From Nocardia veterana NBRC 100344 (lineage in GTDB: Bacteria; Actinomycetota; Actinomycetes; Mycobacteriales; Mycobacteriaceae), in assembly GCF_000308855.1 (NCBI RefSeq), contig NZ_BAGM01000102.1, positions 1 through 57,256 of the forward strand: a stretch of DNA of 57,256 bases. Reading direction: 5' to 3'. Every line of letters starts with the position of its first letter. Positions within the stretch are counted from its first letter, which is position 1. Position numbers and translations under genes: made by a program. Below are positions 35,801 to 39,836 of the stretch, piece by piece. The notes under the pieces were generated by a model. That model ran no database searches, was not told the DNA's origin, and saw only the letters and a list, made by a program, of their open reading frames with translations.

Positions 35801-37474
35801 GGTACCCGGCGCCGACCGACCGGATGCCAGTTCGTCCAGTCCGGCCAGCAGTTCGTTGTGGTCCCGGCCGACGACCGCGCCGCGGTGGCCGAGCTGGGCC
35901 CGGTGTTCGGTGAGCGTCGCCGCCACCCGCCACAGATCCACCTCCGGGTGGTCGGCCAGCCAGCGCCGCAGTCGCGCCGCCTGGGCGCGCAGCGCATCAT
36001 CGGTCTTCGCCGAGATGAGCAGCGGCGCGACCGCCACCCCGGTGGCGGGCTCCGAATCCTCGGCGGCCCGCGGGGCGGGTTGCGGCGCCTCCTCCAGGAT
36101 CAGGTGGGCGTTGGTCCCGCTGATCCCGAAGGAGGACACACCTGCCCGGCGCACCCGCTCGCTCGCCGGCCAGTGCTGCTCCTGCGTCAGCAAGCGGACC
36201 GCGCCGGCCGACCAATCCACATGCGGCGACGGCGCGTCCACGTGCAGCGTCCGCGGCAGCGTCTCGTGCCGCAGCGCCTCCACCATCTTGATCACACCGG
36301 CCACACCGGCCGCCGCCTGCGCATGGCCGATATTCGACTTCAACGAACCCAGCAGCAGGGGCTGCGCCCGGTTGTGCCCATACGCGGCGATCAGCGCCTG
36401 GGCCTCGATCGGATCCCCCAGTGTGGTCCCGGTGCCGTGGGCTTCGACCGCATCCACATCCCCCGGCGCCAACCCCGCACTCGCCAACGCCGCCGCAATC
36501 ACCCGCTCCTGCGACGGACCATTCGGCGCCGTCAAACCATTCGACGCACCATCCTGATTGACAGCACTCCCCCGCACCACCGCCAACACCTCATGACCCA
36601 ACCGCCGCGCATCCGACAACCGCTCCAACACCAACACACCCACACCCTCGGCCCACCCCACCCCATCCGCGGAGCCCGAGAAGGATTTGCACCGGCCGTC
36701 GGGCGAGAGCCCGCGCTGGCGGGAGAACTCCACGAACAGGAAGGGCGTCGACATCACGGTGACGCCGCCGGCCAAGACCAGCGACGTCTCCCCGCGGCGC
36801 AAGGCCTGACAGGCCAGATGGATGGCCACCAGCGACGACGAACAGGCCGTATCCACGGAAATCGCGGGACCCTCCAGCCCCAGCGAGTAGGCGACCCGGC
36901 CCGACACGACACTGCCGGTGGACCCGACTCCCGCATAGCCCTCGGCGATCGGGCCCGCCGCCCGGGCGGTGTGTTCGTAGTCCTCGTACATGACACCCGC
37001 GAAAACGCCGGTGTCGGTGCCGCGCAACGACGTCGGATCTATCCCCGCCGACTCCAACGCCTCCCACGACGCCTCCAACAACAACCGCTGCTGCGGATCC
37101 ATCGCCGCCGCCTCCCGCGGCCCGATCCCGAAGAACCCCGCATCGAAATCACCCGCGCCGTGCAGGAACCCGCCGGCCCGGGTATAGACCTTCCCGAATC
37201 GGTCCGGGTCGGGATCGTAGAGATTGTCGAGATCCCACCCACGGTCACGCGGGAAGTCACCGACGGCGTCGGTCCCGGAGGCGACCAGTTCCCACAGCTG
37301 CTCCGGCGACTCGACCCCACCGGGATACCGGCAGCTCATCCCGACGATCGCGATCGGCTCGTCCTGCTTCTCCCGCAACCGCGTCAGGTCGTCGCGGGTC
37401 GTCATGAGCTCGACCGTGACCTTCTTCAGGTACTCCATCATGCGGTCGGACGAACCACCGGCGCTTGTGTCCAC
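20873..37474 (-). CDS. Type I PKS gene A: three extension modules and terminal thioesterase
   Basis: A 5533-residue synthase with an N-terminal docking coil, three modules each of KS-AT-DH-KR-ACP, and a C-terminal thioesterase. The TE marks it as the last protein of the assembly line although it is the first gene transcribed. All three ATs carry SHAFHS malonyl-type motifs; all KS, DH and ACP motifs look intact. The start used is GTG 37474, with only a weak ribosome-binding site (GGATG); ATG 37441, just before the docking helix, is an alternative. The gene contains internal perfect repeats of 458, 242 and 113 bp. It is followed after 89 bp by PKS B. The upstream 760 bp are intergenic and must hold the promoter of this unit. 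Domain calls are firm; start codon and product are uncertain. Confidence 0.96.
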   Translation of the reverse strand: MDTSAGGSSDRMMEYLKKVTVELMTTRDDLTRLREKQDEPIAIVGMSCRYPGGVESPEQLWELVASGTDAVGDFPRDRGWDLDNLYDPDPDRFGKVYTRAGGFLHGAGDFDAGFFGIGPREAAAMDPQQRLLLEASWEALESAGIDPTSLRGTDTGVFAGVMYEDYEHTARAAGPIAEGYAGVGSTGSVVSGRVAYSLGLEGPAISVDTACSSSLVAIHLACQALRRGETSLVLAGGVTVMSTPFLFVEFSRQRGLSPDGRCKSFSGSADGVGWAEGVGVLVLERLSDARRLGHEVLAVVRGSAVNQDGASNGLTAPNGPSQERVIAAALASAGLAPGDVDAVEAHGTGTTLGDPIEAQALIAAYGHNRAQPLLLGSLKSNIGHAQAAAGVAGVIKMVEALRHETLPRTLHVDAPSPHVDWSAGAVRLLTQEQHWPASERVRRAGVSSFGISGTNAHLILEEAPQPAPRAAEDSEPATGVAVAPLLISAKTDDALRAQAARLRRWLADHPEVDLWRVAATLTEHRAQLGHRGAVVGRDHNELLAGLDELASGRSAPGTAVGRAGTGKTAFLFTGQGAQRVRMGAELAAAFPVFDAALSEVCAELDRHLDGHLRDVLNGTDGHLDRTEWTQPALFAFEVALFRLLESFGVRADVLVGHSIGELVAAYVAGVWSLADACALVAARGRLMGALPAGGAMLAAAIGERRALELLAAADDRISIAAVNGPAAVVFSGDTAAIDTIAQRLSDEGVKTSRLRVSHAFHSAHMDPMLDEFRAVARRLTYHAPTVPIVSDVLGTEAGAELTDPEYWVRQVREGVRFAPGIETLAGSGVRTFVEVGPDAVLAAMTRQCLAESPEPEAEHVVVATARRSGDEVGRYLSALTQLHVAGVNVDWRPLYRGRDCDRVALPTYAFQRQRYWLEPLAREGAGGSDHPILTGVVSPAGRDERLFTGRVSVQAQPWLNDHAVFGSVLLPGAAFVDLALTAGERIGAGFIEELLLQSPLPITEEPIELQLVADPADDDGRRRFAIYSRPLTADTAPAEWVSHAHGVLAPVPDAGPDADFDGPWPPAEAEPVSVDELYDRLAELGLAYGPVFQRVGAAWRDGGAVSAELSELPDTGETGAVSAGFGIHPALLDAAFHAGITELAADIPAGRVPLPFSFTGIRLHRPGARAARVRLERLGAGRIRVAIADESGAPVLDLESLTIRPMAAGALDTGALRRATLSELEWVALGAPADHGIDVSEVAALGGARITGVDTAGELDELLDGRKPPRLVVWSPAGEPDGDIPARTEAWVRSALRLLRAWQSETRWSDTRLVVATRGAVGVGAEVPDLPAAAVQGLVRSAQAEAPGRIILLDDEIDGPAELAFATVAAAAATDEPQLVSRGGALLVPRLRKTGVATGDPAVFGAGAVLITGGTGGLGAEVARHLVAAHGVRRLVLVSRRGERAAGCSELVAELTAAGAWVRVEACDVGDRHALTSMLAGLPADFTPEAVIHSAGVLDDGTIETLSDEQVSRVLSAKADAAWYLHEATRGANLSAFVLFSSIAGVAATAGQGNYAAANAFLDALAVRRRAEGLPAVSIAWGSWHQGGGMTSGLDAAAMARLNRLGIRPLATADGLALFDRALAAPAAAVVATEFDHEALAVQAREGTLPSLLRSLVSVPVRRSQGADATLARRLAQAPETEHAAIVLDLVREQVAGVLGHVSGEAVDPTAPFSDLGFDSLAGVEFRNRLSRATGVQLPSTLVFDHPTAAAVAALVRERVAGAAQRPVRAARRVRTDEPIAIVGMSCRYPGGVGSPQELWQLVAAGTDAIGEFPRDRGWDLDALFHPDPSHSGTSYLDRGGFLSGVGDFDAGFFGIGPREAAAMDPQQRLLLEASWEALESAGIDPTSLRGSDTAVFTGVSYQDYEEIAKAAGAAAEGYVGTGSTSSVLSGRVAYTLGLEGPAVTVDTACSSSLVAIHLACQALRQGETSLVLAGGAQVMSTPFMFVEFSRQRGLSRDGRCKAFSGSADGVGWAEGVGVLVLERLSDARRLGHEVLAVVRGSAVNQDGASNGLTAPNGPSQERVIAAALASAGLAPGDVDAVEAHGTGTPLGDPIEAQALIATYGQDRADALWVGSLKSNIGHAQAAAGVGGVIKMVEALRHETLPRTLHVDAPSPHVDWSAGAVRLLTEDRPWPASPERVRRAGVSAFGISGTNAHVILEEAPARPGRAASGETVGAPVADGLLPVLLSAKTEAGLRAQAARLHDWLAERPDLEPVDVAYSLLTTRTRFERRAVVVAADRETMLAGLADIASGKSGPTTVEGGVVSGRVGLLFSGQGAQWVGMGAGLYEAFPVFAEALDEVCGVFDGLLGLPVGVGLRDVMFGVVGGGLLDRTEVTQPALFAFEVALVRLLESFGVVGDVLVGHSVGELVAACVAGVWSLVDGCGVVAVRGRLMGGLPSGGAMVAVGVSEADADRLLTEYRGRVALAAVNGPAAVVLSGVEEAIAELETRLRADGVKTSRLRVSHAFHSPLMDPILPEFEAFAAGLTYGSTLLPVISNVFAVPGGDAFSDSLYWAGHIRDTVRYAPSVQTLVDMGVRRFVEVGPDAVLTAMTRQCLPPEIESRSMIAAASRRDADEVRRLVTLLAEAEVAGIEVNWEPLFAGRAPTRIPLPTYAFQRRRYWLTANRAPMGGLDHPVLRAAVPVAGTDEWLFTGSVSADRHSWVADHPVFGTPVVPATAHLELASAIGARLGLPVVDRASFDIPLVLGESEVELQVAVAAADAERGREFTIYSRPAGRDTGADWVAHATGTLSAAPGDSAEVGWDRLWPPEDAEPLDVTTVYRRVAGLGMAYGPSFRGMRALWRRGDEVFAEVSLDADASAQASGFGIHPALFDACLHPALDFVMDELPAGRVPLPVSFHELRLTRAGSGSVRARAIMLGDNRIRLDVVDESGAPVLSAATIEVHPVERRTVERVRAGVATVPLHHVEWIRAAGGAAAGEPTPCVVLGDGTVRGIDRRITEPAEITAGDTAVWVAGDAVGPADADDPEAVAEHGRHTVAAALDLLRSWLTAPETADARLVVATRNGWGPGESCDPVAAAVAGLVRSAQAEHPGRIVLLDSDEECDAATVFRAIATAEPQLALRAGGLFAARVRRTTAPARTGDPAVPWQAGTVLVTGGTAGLGALVARHLAAEYGVRRLLLVSRRGRAGAGVAELVAQLSALGADAEVAACDVSDAAAVAELVAALPADRPLSAIVHAAGVAEDGTVETLSAEQLDRVLRPKVDGTWALHRASAANGAALIVFSSVAGLAGAPGQSNYAAANAFADAVVRMRRGQGLPGVSVAWGPWQASHGMTGELGAAGLDRLRRLGFRALDERIGLSLFDAAVRADAELVVAADFDTTGLAEQAEAGALPKVLSSLIATTATAATPAGTATGRLAAATPQEQPEVALALVREAAAAVLGHSSPTAVDPETAFTELGFDSLAGVEFRNRLAKATGMTLPATLVFDHPTASAVAAYLLSRLADAPRPAVAARAPRRARVDEPIAVVGMSCRYPGGVSSPEQLWDLVAAGTDAIAPFPTDRGWDLDRLIDPDPDKPGTTYVREGGFLADAGAFDPGFFGISPREAVAMDPQQRLMLESCWEALESAGIDPTSLRGSGTGIFVGATPSGYAERVTGRYEGFRMTGNSDSVTSGRVAYVLGLQGPAMTVDTACSSSLVALHLACQALRNGETDLALTGGVSVSGSPELYVDFARQRGLAADGRCKSFSADADGVGWSEGVGVLVLERLSDARRRGHEVLAVLRGSAVNSDGASNGLTAPNGPSQERVINAALAAAGLEPADIDAVEAHGTGTPLGDPIEAQALIATYGQGRTEPVRIGSLKSNIGHSVAASGVGGVIKMVQALRHQVLPATLHVGTPSPHVDWSAGAVELLTEARPWPAGARVRRAGVSSFGISGTNAHVIVEEAPAVEKPVRTTEPAPALAWVLSAKSEAGLRAQARRLRDWVADRPDADPADIARSLVETRAHLEHRAAVVGRDRHELLTALGDLAEGRTTPNALSGGVVSGRVGLLFSGQGAQWVGMGAGLYEAFPVFAEALDEVCGVFDGLLGLPVGVGLRDVMFGVVGGGLLDRTEVTQPALFAFEVALVRLLESFGVVGDVLVGHSVGELVAACVAGVWSLVDGCGVVAVRGRLMGGLPSGGAMVAVGVSEADAERLLTEFGTRLTIAAVNAPDSVVLSGDADAVDEVQRMLSERGHKTSRLSVSHAFHSARLDPVLDEFRSAASRVEYREPLLPIVSNLDGAIGARFTDPDYWVAQMRGTVRFADAIATMRDSGVGRFIEIGPDAVLTALTRRCLDDDPDPNRVTVATGRRSGSAPVHLVAALAQAHIAGIAVDWNGLPGYRSARRIPLPTYAFQHESYWLPVAPRTAGPQHSGLDEVDHPLLSASVRLPGSDAVIGTGSLSLRSHPWLGDHMIGGAVVLPGTAFTDLALHLGALAGTPRLGELIVTTPLVIPGDAAVDLRVVAEGPDAAGTRALAVYSRRGGDPDAEWSRHATGTLTAGGATAPVATVAAWPPADTRPVDIDAMYAELSAHGYGHGPLFRGLTAVWTGADAVFAEVNLPENDHVSADRFGIHPALLDAALHAIRFVDTGRDPGADEIFVPYSWENVELHAVGADAVRVRVEPAAADAGADSRRVTVQLTDIHDQPVVTIGALTMRPIPIDTLRDTRAGRPGYRIDWVRLASPPDADSVMWSTAGAVETVAVAGEKVAVLGPVAAPETERPPAAVLDRLTRLAAELPDLLSRYDRVVVVTECAAAVESGPPVDLVAAATAGLVRSAAHEYPGRVTVVDVARGQDHHPAVAASLAVAGEPQLAWRDGAVHVPRVVPAPARTATAAARPDPAGTVLITGGTGGLGALIARHLVVAYGIRRLLLIGRRGADAPGVRELVADLSALGAQVEVVACDVGDRQALDAVLATIPPEHPLTGVVHAAGVLDDGLLAGMTPQRLATVLRPKVDAAWHLHEATAAMPLSMFVLYSSFAGTVGSPGQANYAAANAFLDALAERRRHDGLPATALAWGTWSADTGMTSTLTAAELARLRREGMVPLDADHAMPLFDTAIAGDAPTTLAVRFDTAALAARARAGTLPAVLSALVPAGPRRAATRTLAQQLSVAAEAERADLVLAAVRDHVAASLGHGSGDRIDPHAPFTELGFDSLAGVEFRNRLARATGLTLPSTLVFDYPTAAELAAYLGTRVAEMIAAESDSGPNSPPSPAPVADVVAEVRPAAPTATGVRGGLTELVLAAHRRGRVEDAIPMLLASAGLVETFETVADAPLASPIPLRRGTGGPALVCVPSFVVGTGPHQFAGLARELGTDGPITALRLPGTVPGEALPATWDVLIDQLAAAAGAAGDEVVLVGYSAGGAIAHAVAHRLERTGATPAAVVLLDTYCPDEFEANRRVLISAVESVIDLADGVTEIGDHGLVAMAKYAELFDQRGRAPITAPTLDLRATRRLPGVDLAEPVPAWLHTGATVEIDADHFSIIGTASARAAAEIRQWLAEL
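20876..21547 (-). other. PKS A terminal thioesterase domain
   Basis: Residues about 5310-5533 form an alpha/beta-hydrolase thioesterase: nucleophile Ser5392 in GYSAGG, the Asp in VVLLDTYCP and a His in DADHFSI near the C terminus. It releases the finished chain by hydrolysis or cyclisation; the sequence alone does not say which. Confidence 0.93.
21712..26914 (-). other. PKS A module c: KS-AT-DH-KR-ACP
   Basis: Residues 3521 to about 5255. KS Cys3691, AT Ser4140 (GHSVGE, SHAFHS), DH His4447 (H-MIG-G-AVVL-P; the second motif reads YGHGP), KR (GGTGGLG near 4877, LDD motif, QANYAAAN) and ACP Ser5187. This is the last extension module before the thioesterase. Its AT shares a 458-bp identical DNA stretch with module b. 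Confidence 0.92.
24909..25366 (-). repeat. 458-bp perfect repeat, copy in AT of PKS A module c
   Basis: By eye, identical base for base to 30111-30568. It covers the AT region from FSGQGAQ through GHSVGE to the GGAMVAVGVSEAD segment. Read on the coding strand it favours G- and T-ending codons (GTG, TTG, GGT, GGG, GCG), whereas flanking coding sequence favours C-ending ones. The identity breaks abruptly at both ends. Confidence 0.95.
30111..30568 (-). repeat. 458-bp perfect repeat, copy in AT of PKS A module b
   Basis: Partner of 24909-25366, in the same orientation and reading frame. One mismatch (base 30110) precedes it, beyond which a further 14 bases match. The sequence downstream of the break diverges at once, as expected of a gene-conversion tract or recombination crossover. 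Confidence 0.95.
31224..31465 (-). repeat. 242-bp perfect repeat, copy in KS of PKS A module b
   Basis: Identical to 36441-36682. It codes for the KS stretch around WAEGVGVLVLERLSDARRLG through NQDGASNGLTAPNGPS to GDVDAVEA. It shows the same G/T-ending codon style as the 458-bp AT repeat. Confidence 0.93.
31824..31936 (-). repeat. 113-bp perfect repeat, copy in KS of PKS A module b
   Basis: Identical to 37039-37151. It codes for the KS stretch FDAGFFGIGPREAAAMDPQQ through the following LLLEASWEALESAG. Its codon choice is less unusual than that of the 242-bp tract. Confidence 0.9.
36441..36682 (-). repeat. 242-bp perfect repeat, copy in KS of PKS A module a
   Basis: Partner of 31224-31465, in frame. 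Sequence on either side remains similar but no longer identical, so the identical tract is younger than the module duplication. Confidence 0.93.
37039..37151 (-). repeat. 113-bp perfect repeat, copy in KS of PKS A module a
   Basis: Partner of 31824-31936. A single mismatch (base 37038) separates it from about 15 further matching bases. Confidence 0.9.
37361..37474 (-). other. N-terminal docking coiled coil of PKS A
   Basis: Residues 1-38. After a short Ser/Gly-rich lead the segment MMEYLKKVTVELMTTRDDL runs straight into the first KS. It has the heptad spacing and the EYLKKVT..L pattern of class 1 N-terminal docking domains. PKS C begins with a similar segment (LRRYLKKTAKEL), so both could in principle accept a chain from a docking tail such as that of PKS B. 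Confidence 0.85.
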
Positions 37475-38234
37475 GTCTCACATCCAGTTTTCGGGGTTGA
37501 CAAACAGACCCGGCACCCAGATGCGGTGCGGGTTGAACGAGTGGTCGGCATATGTTCACGACCACGGCAAAGACAGGATTATCGGTGAATCCGGTTCGGT
37601 CGTATTCGACCTGAACAGGGCCATTACGCGAATGAACGGAATGCGCGCAAGATCAGAAAAGATATGCCGGGCAATTCGGTATATGGAAGTTTGCCCGCAC
37701 GTCACCGATTCGCCCGATTGGCGTTACTTTTCACCCATACGTCGAGTAGACGGACAGCCACGGCGCCGGCGCGTCGACCGCCACGCACAGAACGTACCCC
37801 TGTTCCCCCTGTTGAAAGGACGAAATCATCGCTCACCCAAAATCTCTCATCGCCAAACAACAGTCGCAGGACGAGTGTCCAGATTGCGCTGAGGGTTAGC
37901 CTGCCAGTCGAATCGAATTCCCGCAACCGTTGACGGAATTCTTCACGACGACTTCTCCGGTGCGCCACAATCCGGATACGCACTTCGCATAAACCGGGGC
38001 CATACCATTATTGCGCAAATGTTCACAATTACTATCGCCAGCACAGGGAATAGCCGGCCCGGGTGACGATCGCGACACACCGGTCCGTCACCTGGAGCTC
38101 GATCCAAGTTCAGGTGGAACGTCACCCACCAGCCGATTGCCGGGCACGAGCCGGGCGCATGTAACCTTTTCTCCCAGGAACTCGCACCACTGGCGGGTTC
38201 ACCCCAGCCTGGTGTGGTCAGAAGGGAGATACCG
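37475..38234. other. 760-bp intergenic region between PKS A and bL37
   Basis: No convincing gene: short frames on both strands lack ribosome-binding sites and family resemblance. The stretch is visibly richer in A and T than its surroundings. It should contain the leftward promoter of the PKS genes and the rightward promoter of the bL37 gene. Visible structures are a near-perfect palindrome at 37915-37941 and a 7-bp inverted repeat (CGGGCAA and TTGCCCG, 16 bases apart) at 37668-37697. On the minus strand GATAAT at 37578-37583 is a possible -10 box for the PKS unit, without a clear -35. Confidence 0.75.
37915..37941. promoter_or_regulatory. 27-bp near-perfect palindrome upstream of the PKS genes
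   Basis: Two 13-base arms around a central C: GAATTCCCGCAAC and GTTGACGGAATTC. Eleven of 13 positions pair, including complete GAATTCC/GGAATTC ends and a CAAC/GTTG core. It lies about 440 bases upstream of PKS A. The size and form suit a dimeric regulator's operator; the regulator is not in the window. It is too AT-rich in its arms for a typical terminator here. Confidence 0.5.
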
Positions 38235-38309
38235 ATGGGTAAGCGTGGGCGTAAGAAGCGCAGCCGCCGTAAGAGCGCGGCCAACCACGGCAAGCGGCCG
38301 AACTCCTGA
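38235..38309 (+). CDS. Ribosomal protein bL37, 24 residues
   Basis: A very short, extremely basic protein beginning MGKRGRKKRSRRKSAANHG and ending KRPNS. It matches the mycobacterial large-subunit protein bL37 (about 24 residues, RGRKKR and ANHGKRPN motifs), known from ribosome structures and often missed in annotation because of its size. ATG 38235 has GGGAG eight bases upstream. It stands alone and is followed by a strong hairpin terminator. To my recollection, related genomes also carry it close to the rshA/sigH locus, which supports the call. Confidence 0.9.
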   Translation: MGKRGRKKRSRRKSAANHGKRPNS

Positions 38310-38365
38310 GCCGTCGCGCCGTGCGCTCGGGGTCCGCGTGACGGACCCGGAGCACAGCCGATAAG

Positions 38366-38413
38366 ACGACGAATGCGGCACGCCATCCTGCGATGGCGTG
38401 CCGCATTCGTCGT
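38366..38413. terminator. Hairpin terminator between bL37 and rshA
   Basis: Perfect 22-bp inverted repeat (arms 38366-38387 and 38392-38413) with the 4-base loop CTGC. It lies 56 bases after the bL37 stop and 52 bases beyond the rshA stop on the other strand, so it probably serves both convergent transcripts. A long T-run is lacking, as is common in actinobacteria. Confidence 0.85.
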
Positions 38414-38465
38414 TCGAAGCGCAGGCAACCGACCGGCCGCGGTGGCCGGGTGCGGACCGCGCTGT

Positions 38466-38780
38466 TCAGGATTCGCGTTCGACCCGGGTTTCGGTGACCG
38501 TGATCGAGCGGCGGATATCGAGCGTGAGCCGCTCCCGCAGCGATTCCGGGGCACGATCCCCGCCGCATTTGCGACTCAGCAACCGCTTGAGCTTCTCCTC
38601 CAGCCCGTACTGCTCGATACACGGTGAGCAGTGGTCCATGTGGTGCTGCAATCGCGCCCGCGTGGCCTCGTCGCACTCACCGTCGAGCATCAGCCAGACA
38701 TCGGTGAGAACCGCCGAACAGTCCAGTTCCATCTCGTCCCCGGCGGACCGTTCGTCCTGCTCGTGCCCACTGGTACTCAC
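38466..38780 (-). CDS. rshA: Zinc-binding anti-sigma factor of SigH (RshA/RsrA type)
   Basis: A 104-residue cytoplasmic redox-sensing anti-sigma factor. The H-x3-C-x2-C zinc motif is at His47, Cys51 and Cys54 (HMDHCSPC), with Cys21 further upstream; in this family oxidation of the cysteines releases zinc and frees the sigma factor. GTG 38780 is preceded by a strong AGGAGG and overlaps the sigH stop in a GTGA arrangement, so translation of the pair is probably coupled and their amounts matched. The length and position directly after sigH are as in mycobacteria and Streptomyces. Confidence 0.93.
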   Translation of the reverse strand: MSTSGHEQDERSAGDEMELDCSAVLTDVWLMLDGECDEATRARLQHHMDHCSPCIEQYGLEEKLKRLLSRKCGGDRAPESLRERLTLDIRRSITVTETRVERES

Positions 38781-39673
38781 TGGGTTACCTCCTGACGCGC
38801 CCCGTTGCCCGTTCGGTTCCGGTCGAACCCCCGCTCGTGCGCGACATCGGCCAACAGCCCCTTGAGCTGTTTGCGCCCGCGGTGCAGCCGGGACATGACG
38901 GTGCCGATCGGAGTCCCCATGATGTCGGCGATCTCCTTGTAGGGGAAGCCCTCCACGTCGGCGTAGTACACCGCCATCCGGAATTCCTCCGGCAGCGACT
39001 GCAGTGCCGCCTTGATGTCGTCGTCGGGCAACGCCTCCAGCGCTTCCATCTCCGCCGACCGCAGACCGGTGGAGGTGTGCTCGGCCGTCGCGGCGAGCTG
39101 CCAGTCGGTGATCTCGTCGGTGGGGTACTGCGCGGGCTGGCGTTGCTTCTTGCGATAGGAGTTGATGTAGGTGTTGGTCAGGATCCGATACAGCCAGGCC
39201 CGCAGGTTCGTGCCCTCCCGGAAGGACCGGAAGCCCTGATAGGCCTTGGCGAAGGTCTCCTGCACCAGATCCTCGGCGTCGGCCGGATTGCGGGTCATCC
39301 GCAGGGCCGCACCGTAGAGCTGATCCAGCAGCGGCAGTGCGTCGCGTTCGAAGCGCCGGGCGAGTTCGGCCTCGTCGGCCGTGCTGCGCACGGTGCCGGC
39401 GCCCTCGTCGTCGGCCGAGGCGAAGTCGTCCTCCACGGGGTCGTCGGGGATCTCGATATCCTCCGGTCGCGAACCGCCCGCGGTATCACCCTGGGGGCGA
39501 TCGGCCGCCAATTCGTCGTCGCTCGTCACGGAAATCCCTTCGGTCGCCGTAGCAGTTGAATCTACCGCGCGCGAGACGTCACGACCGAACCCGGTGTTCG
39601 CGCTGACGGTGTCGATCAGCGGGTACCACGACTCGACGGTCGCTACCGGACGTTCGTCGACGAGAACGGTCAC
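38777..39673 (-). CDS. sigH: ECF RNA polymerase sigma factor SigH (SigR type)
   Basis: Directs transcription of thiol-oxidative and heat stress genes. The C-terminal 200 residues are very close to mycobacterial SigH: region 2 around DQLYGAALRMTRNPADAEDL and AWLYRILTNTYINSYRKKQR, and region 4 around LPEEFRMAVYYADVEGFPYK and GTVMSRLHRGRKQL. The frame is open to ATG 39838 (353 residues). GTG 39673 (298 residues) has a near-ideal GGAGGAGG, and GTG 39529 (250 residues) has AAGGGA. A SigH-type promoter at 39745-39771 lies inside the longest form, so that start cannot be used from this promoter. The acidic N-terminal extension is longer than the roughly 216 residues of M. tuberculosis SigH. In Streptomyces a longer SigR isoform is also made; here that is inference only. 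Confidence 0.93.
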   Translation of the reverse strand: MTVLVDERPVATVESWYPLIDTVSANTGFGRDVSRAVDSTATATEGISVTSDDELAADRPQGDTAGGSRPEDIEIPDDPVEDDFASADDEGAGTVRSTADEAELARRFERDALPLLDQLYGAALRMTRNPADAEDLVQETFAKAYQGFRSFREGTNLRAWLYRILTNTYINSYRKKQRQPAQYPTDEITDWQLAATAEHTSTGLRSAEMEALEALPDDDIKAALQSLPEEFRMAVYYADVEGFPYKEIADIMGTPIGTVMSRLHRGRKQLKGLLADVAHERGFDRNRTGNGARQEVTQ

Positions 39674-39744
39674 CGGTGCCTCCTCCGGACTTCTGATTGT
39701 CGAACGGCTGCGATTGCCGCCGTGCTGTGCTGGCGGAACAGTGC

Positions 39745-39771
39745 AACAGGACGAACGACCGCTGTGTTCCC
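39745..39771 (-). promoter_or_regulatory. Candidate SigH-dependent autoregulatory promoter
   Basis: On the minus strand GGGAACA (39771-39765), a 17-base spacer and GTT (39747-39745) match the GGGAAYA-N16/17-cGTT consensus of SigH/SigR promoters, except that T replaces the C before GTT. The expected start point near 39737 gives a leader of roughly 64 bases to GTG 39673. Autoregulation is usual for this sigma factor family. Confidence 0.65.
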
Positions 39772-39836
39772 GATCCGGGCGCGACCGGCGGAAAACCGAT
39801 TGCCGGGCCGGGACGAGCGTCGTTAGGGTGTGCGGC

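Larger units (their letters stand above)
32147..37360 (-). other. PKS A module a: KS-AT-DH-KR-ACP
   Basis: Residues 39-1776. KS Cys211, AT Ser658 (GHSIGE; HAFH near residue 757, malonyl type), DH His962 (H-AVF-G-SVLL-P), KR (GGTGGLG near 1413, LDD motif, Tyr1555 in QGNYAAAN) and ACP Ser1720. Parts of the KS coding sequence are identical at the DNA level to the KS of the next module. Confidence 0.93.

Noticed and set aside
1..37474. Identity with the NOCAP synthase of clinical Nocardia
   Set aside because: As I recall, NOCAP ends in a reductive release domain, whereas this line ends in a thioesterase and has a KSQ loader with a dead DH. A sequence comparison would settle it.
37664..37983. Short frames in the intergenic region (37664-37933 plus, 37702-37983 minus)
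   Set aside because: No ribosome-binding sites, no recognisable family, overlapping each other on opposite strands.
38177..38199. GGAAC and GTT upstream of bL37 as a SigH promoter
   Set aside because: Only 15 bases separate the elements, too few for a SigH/SigR-type promoter.
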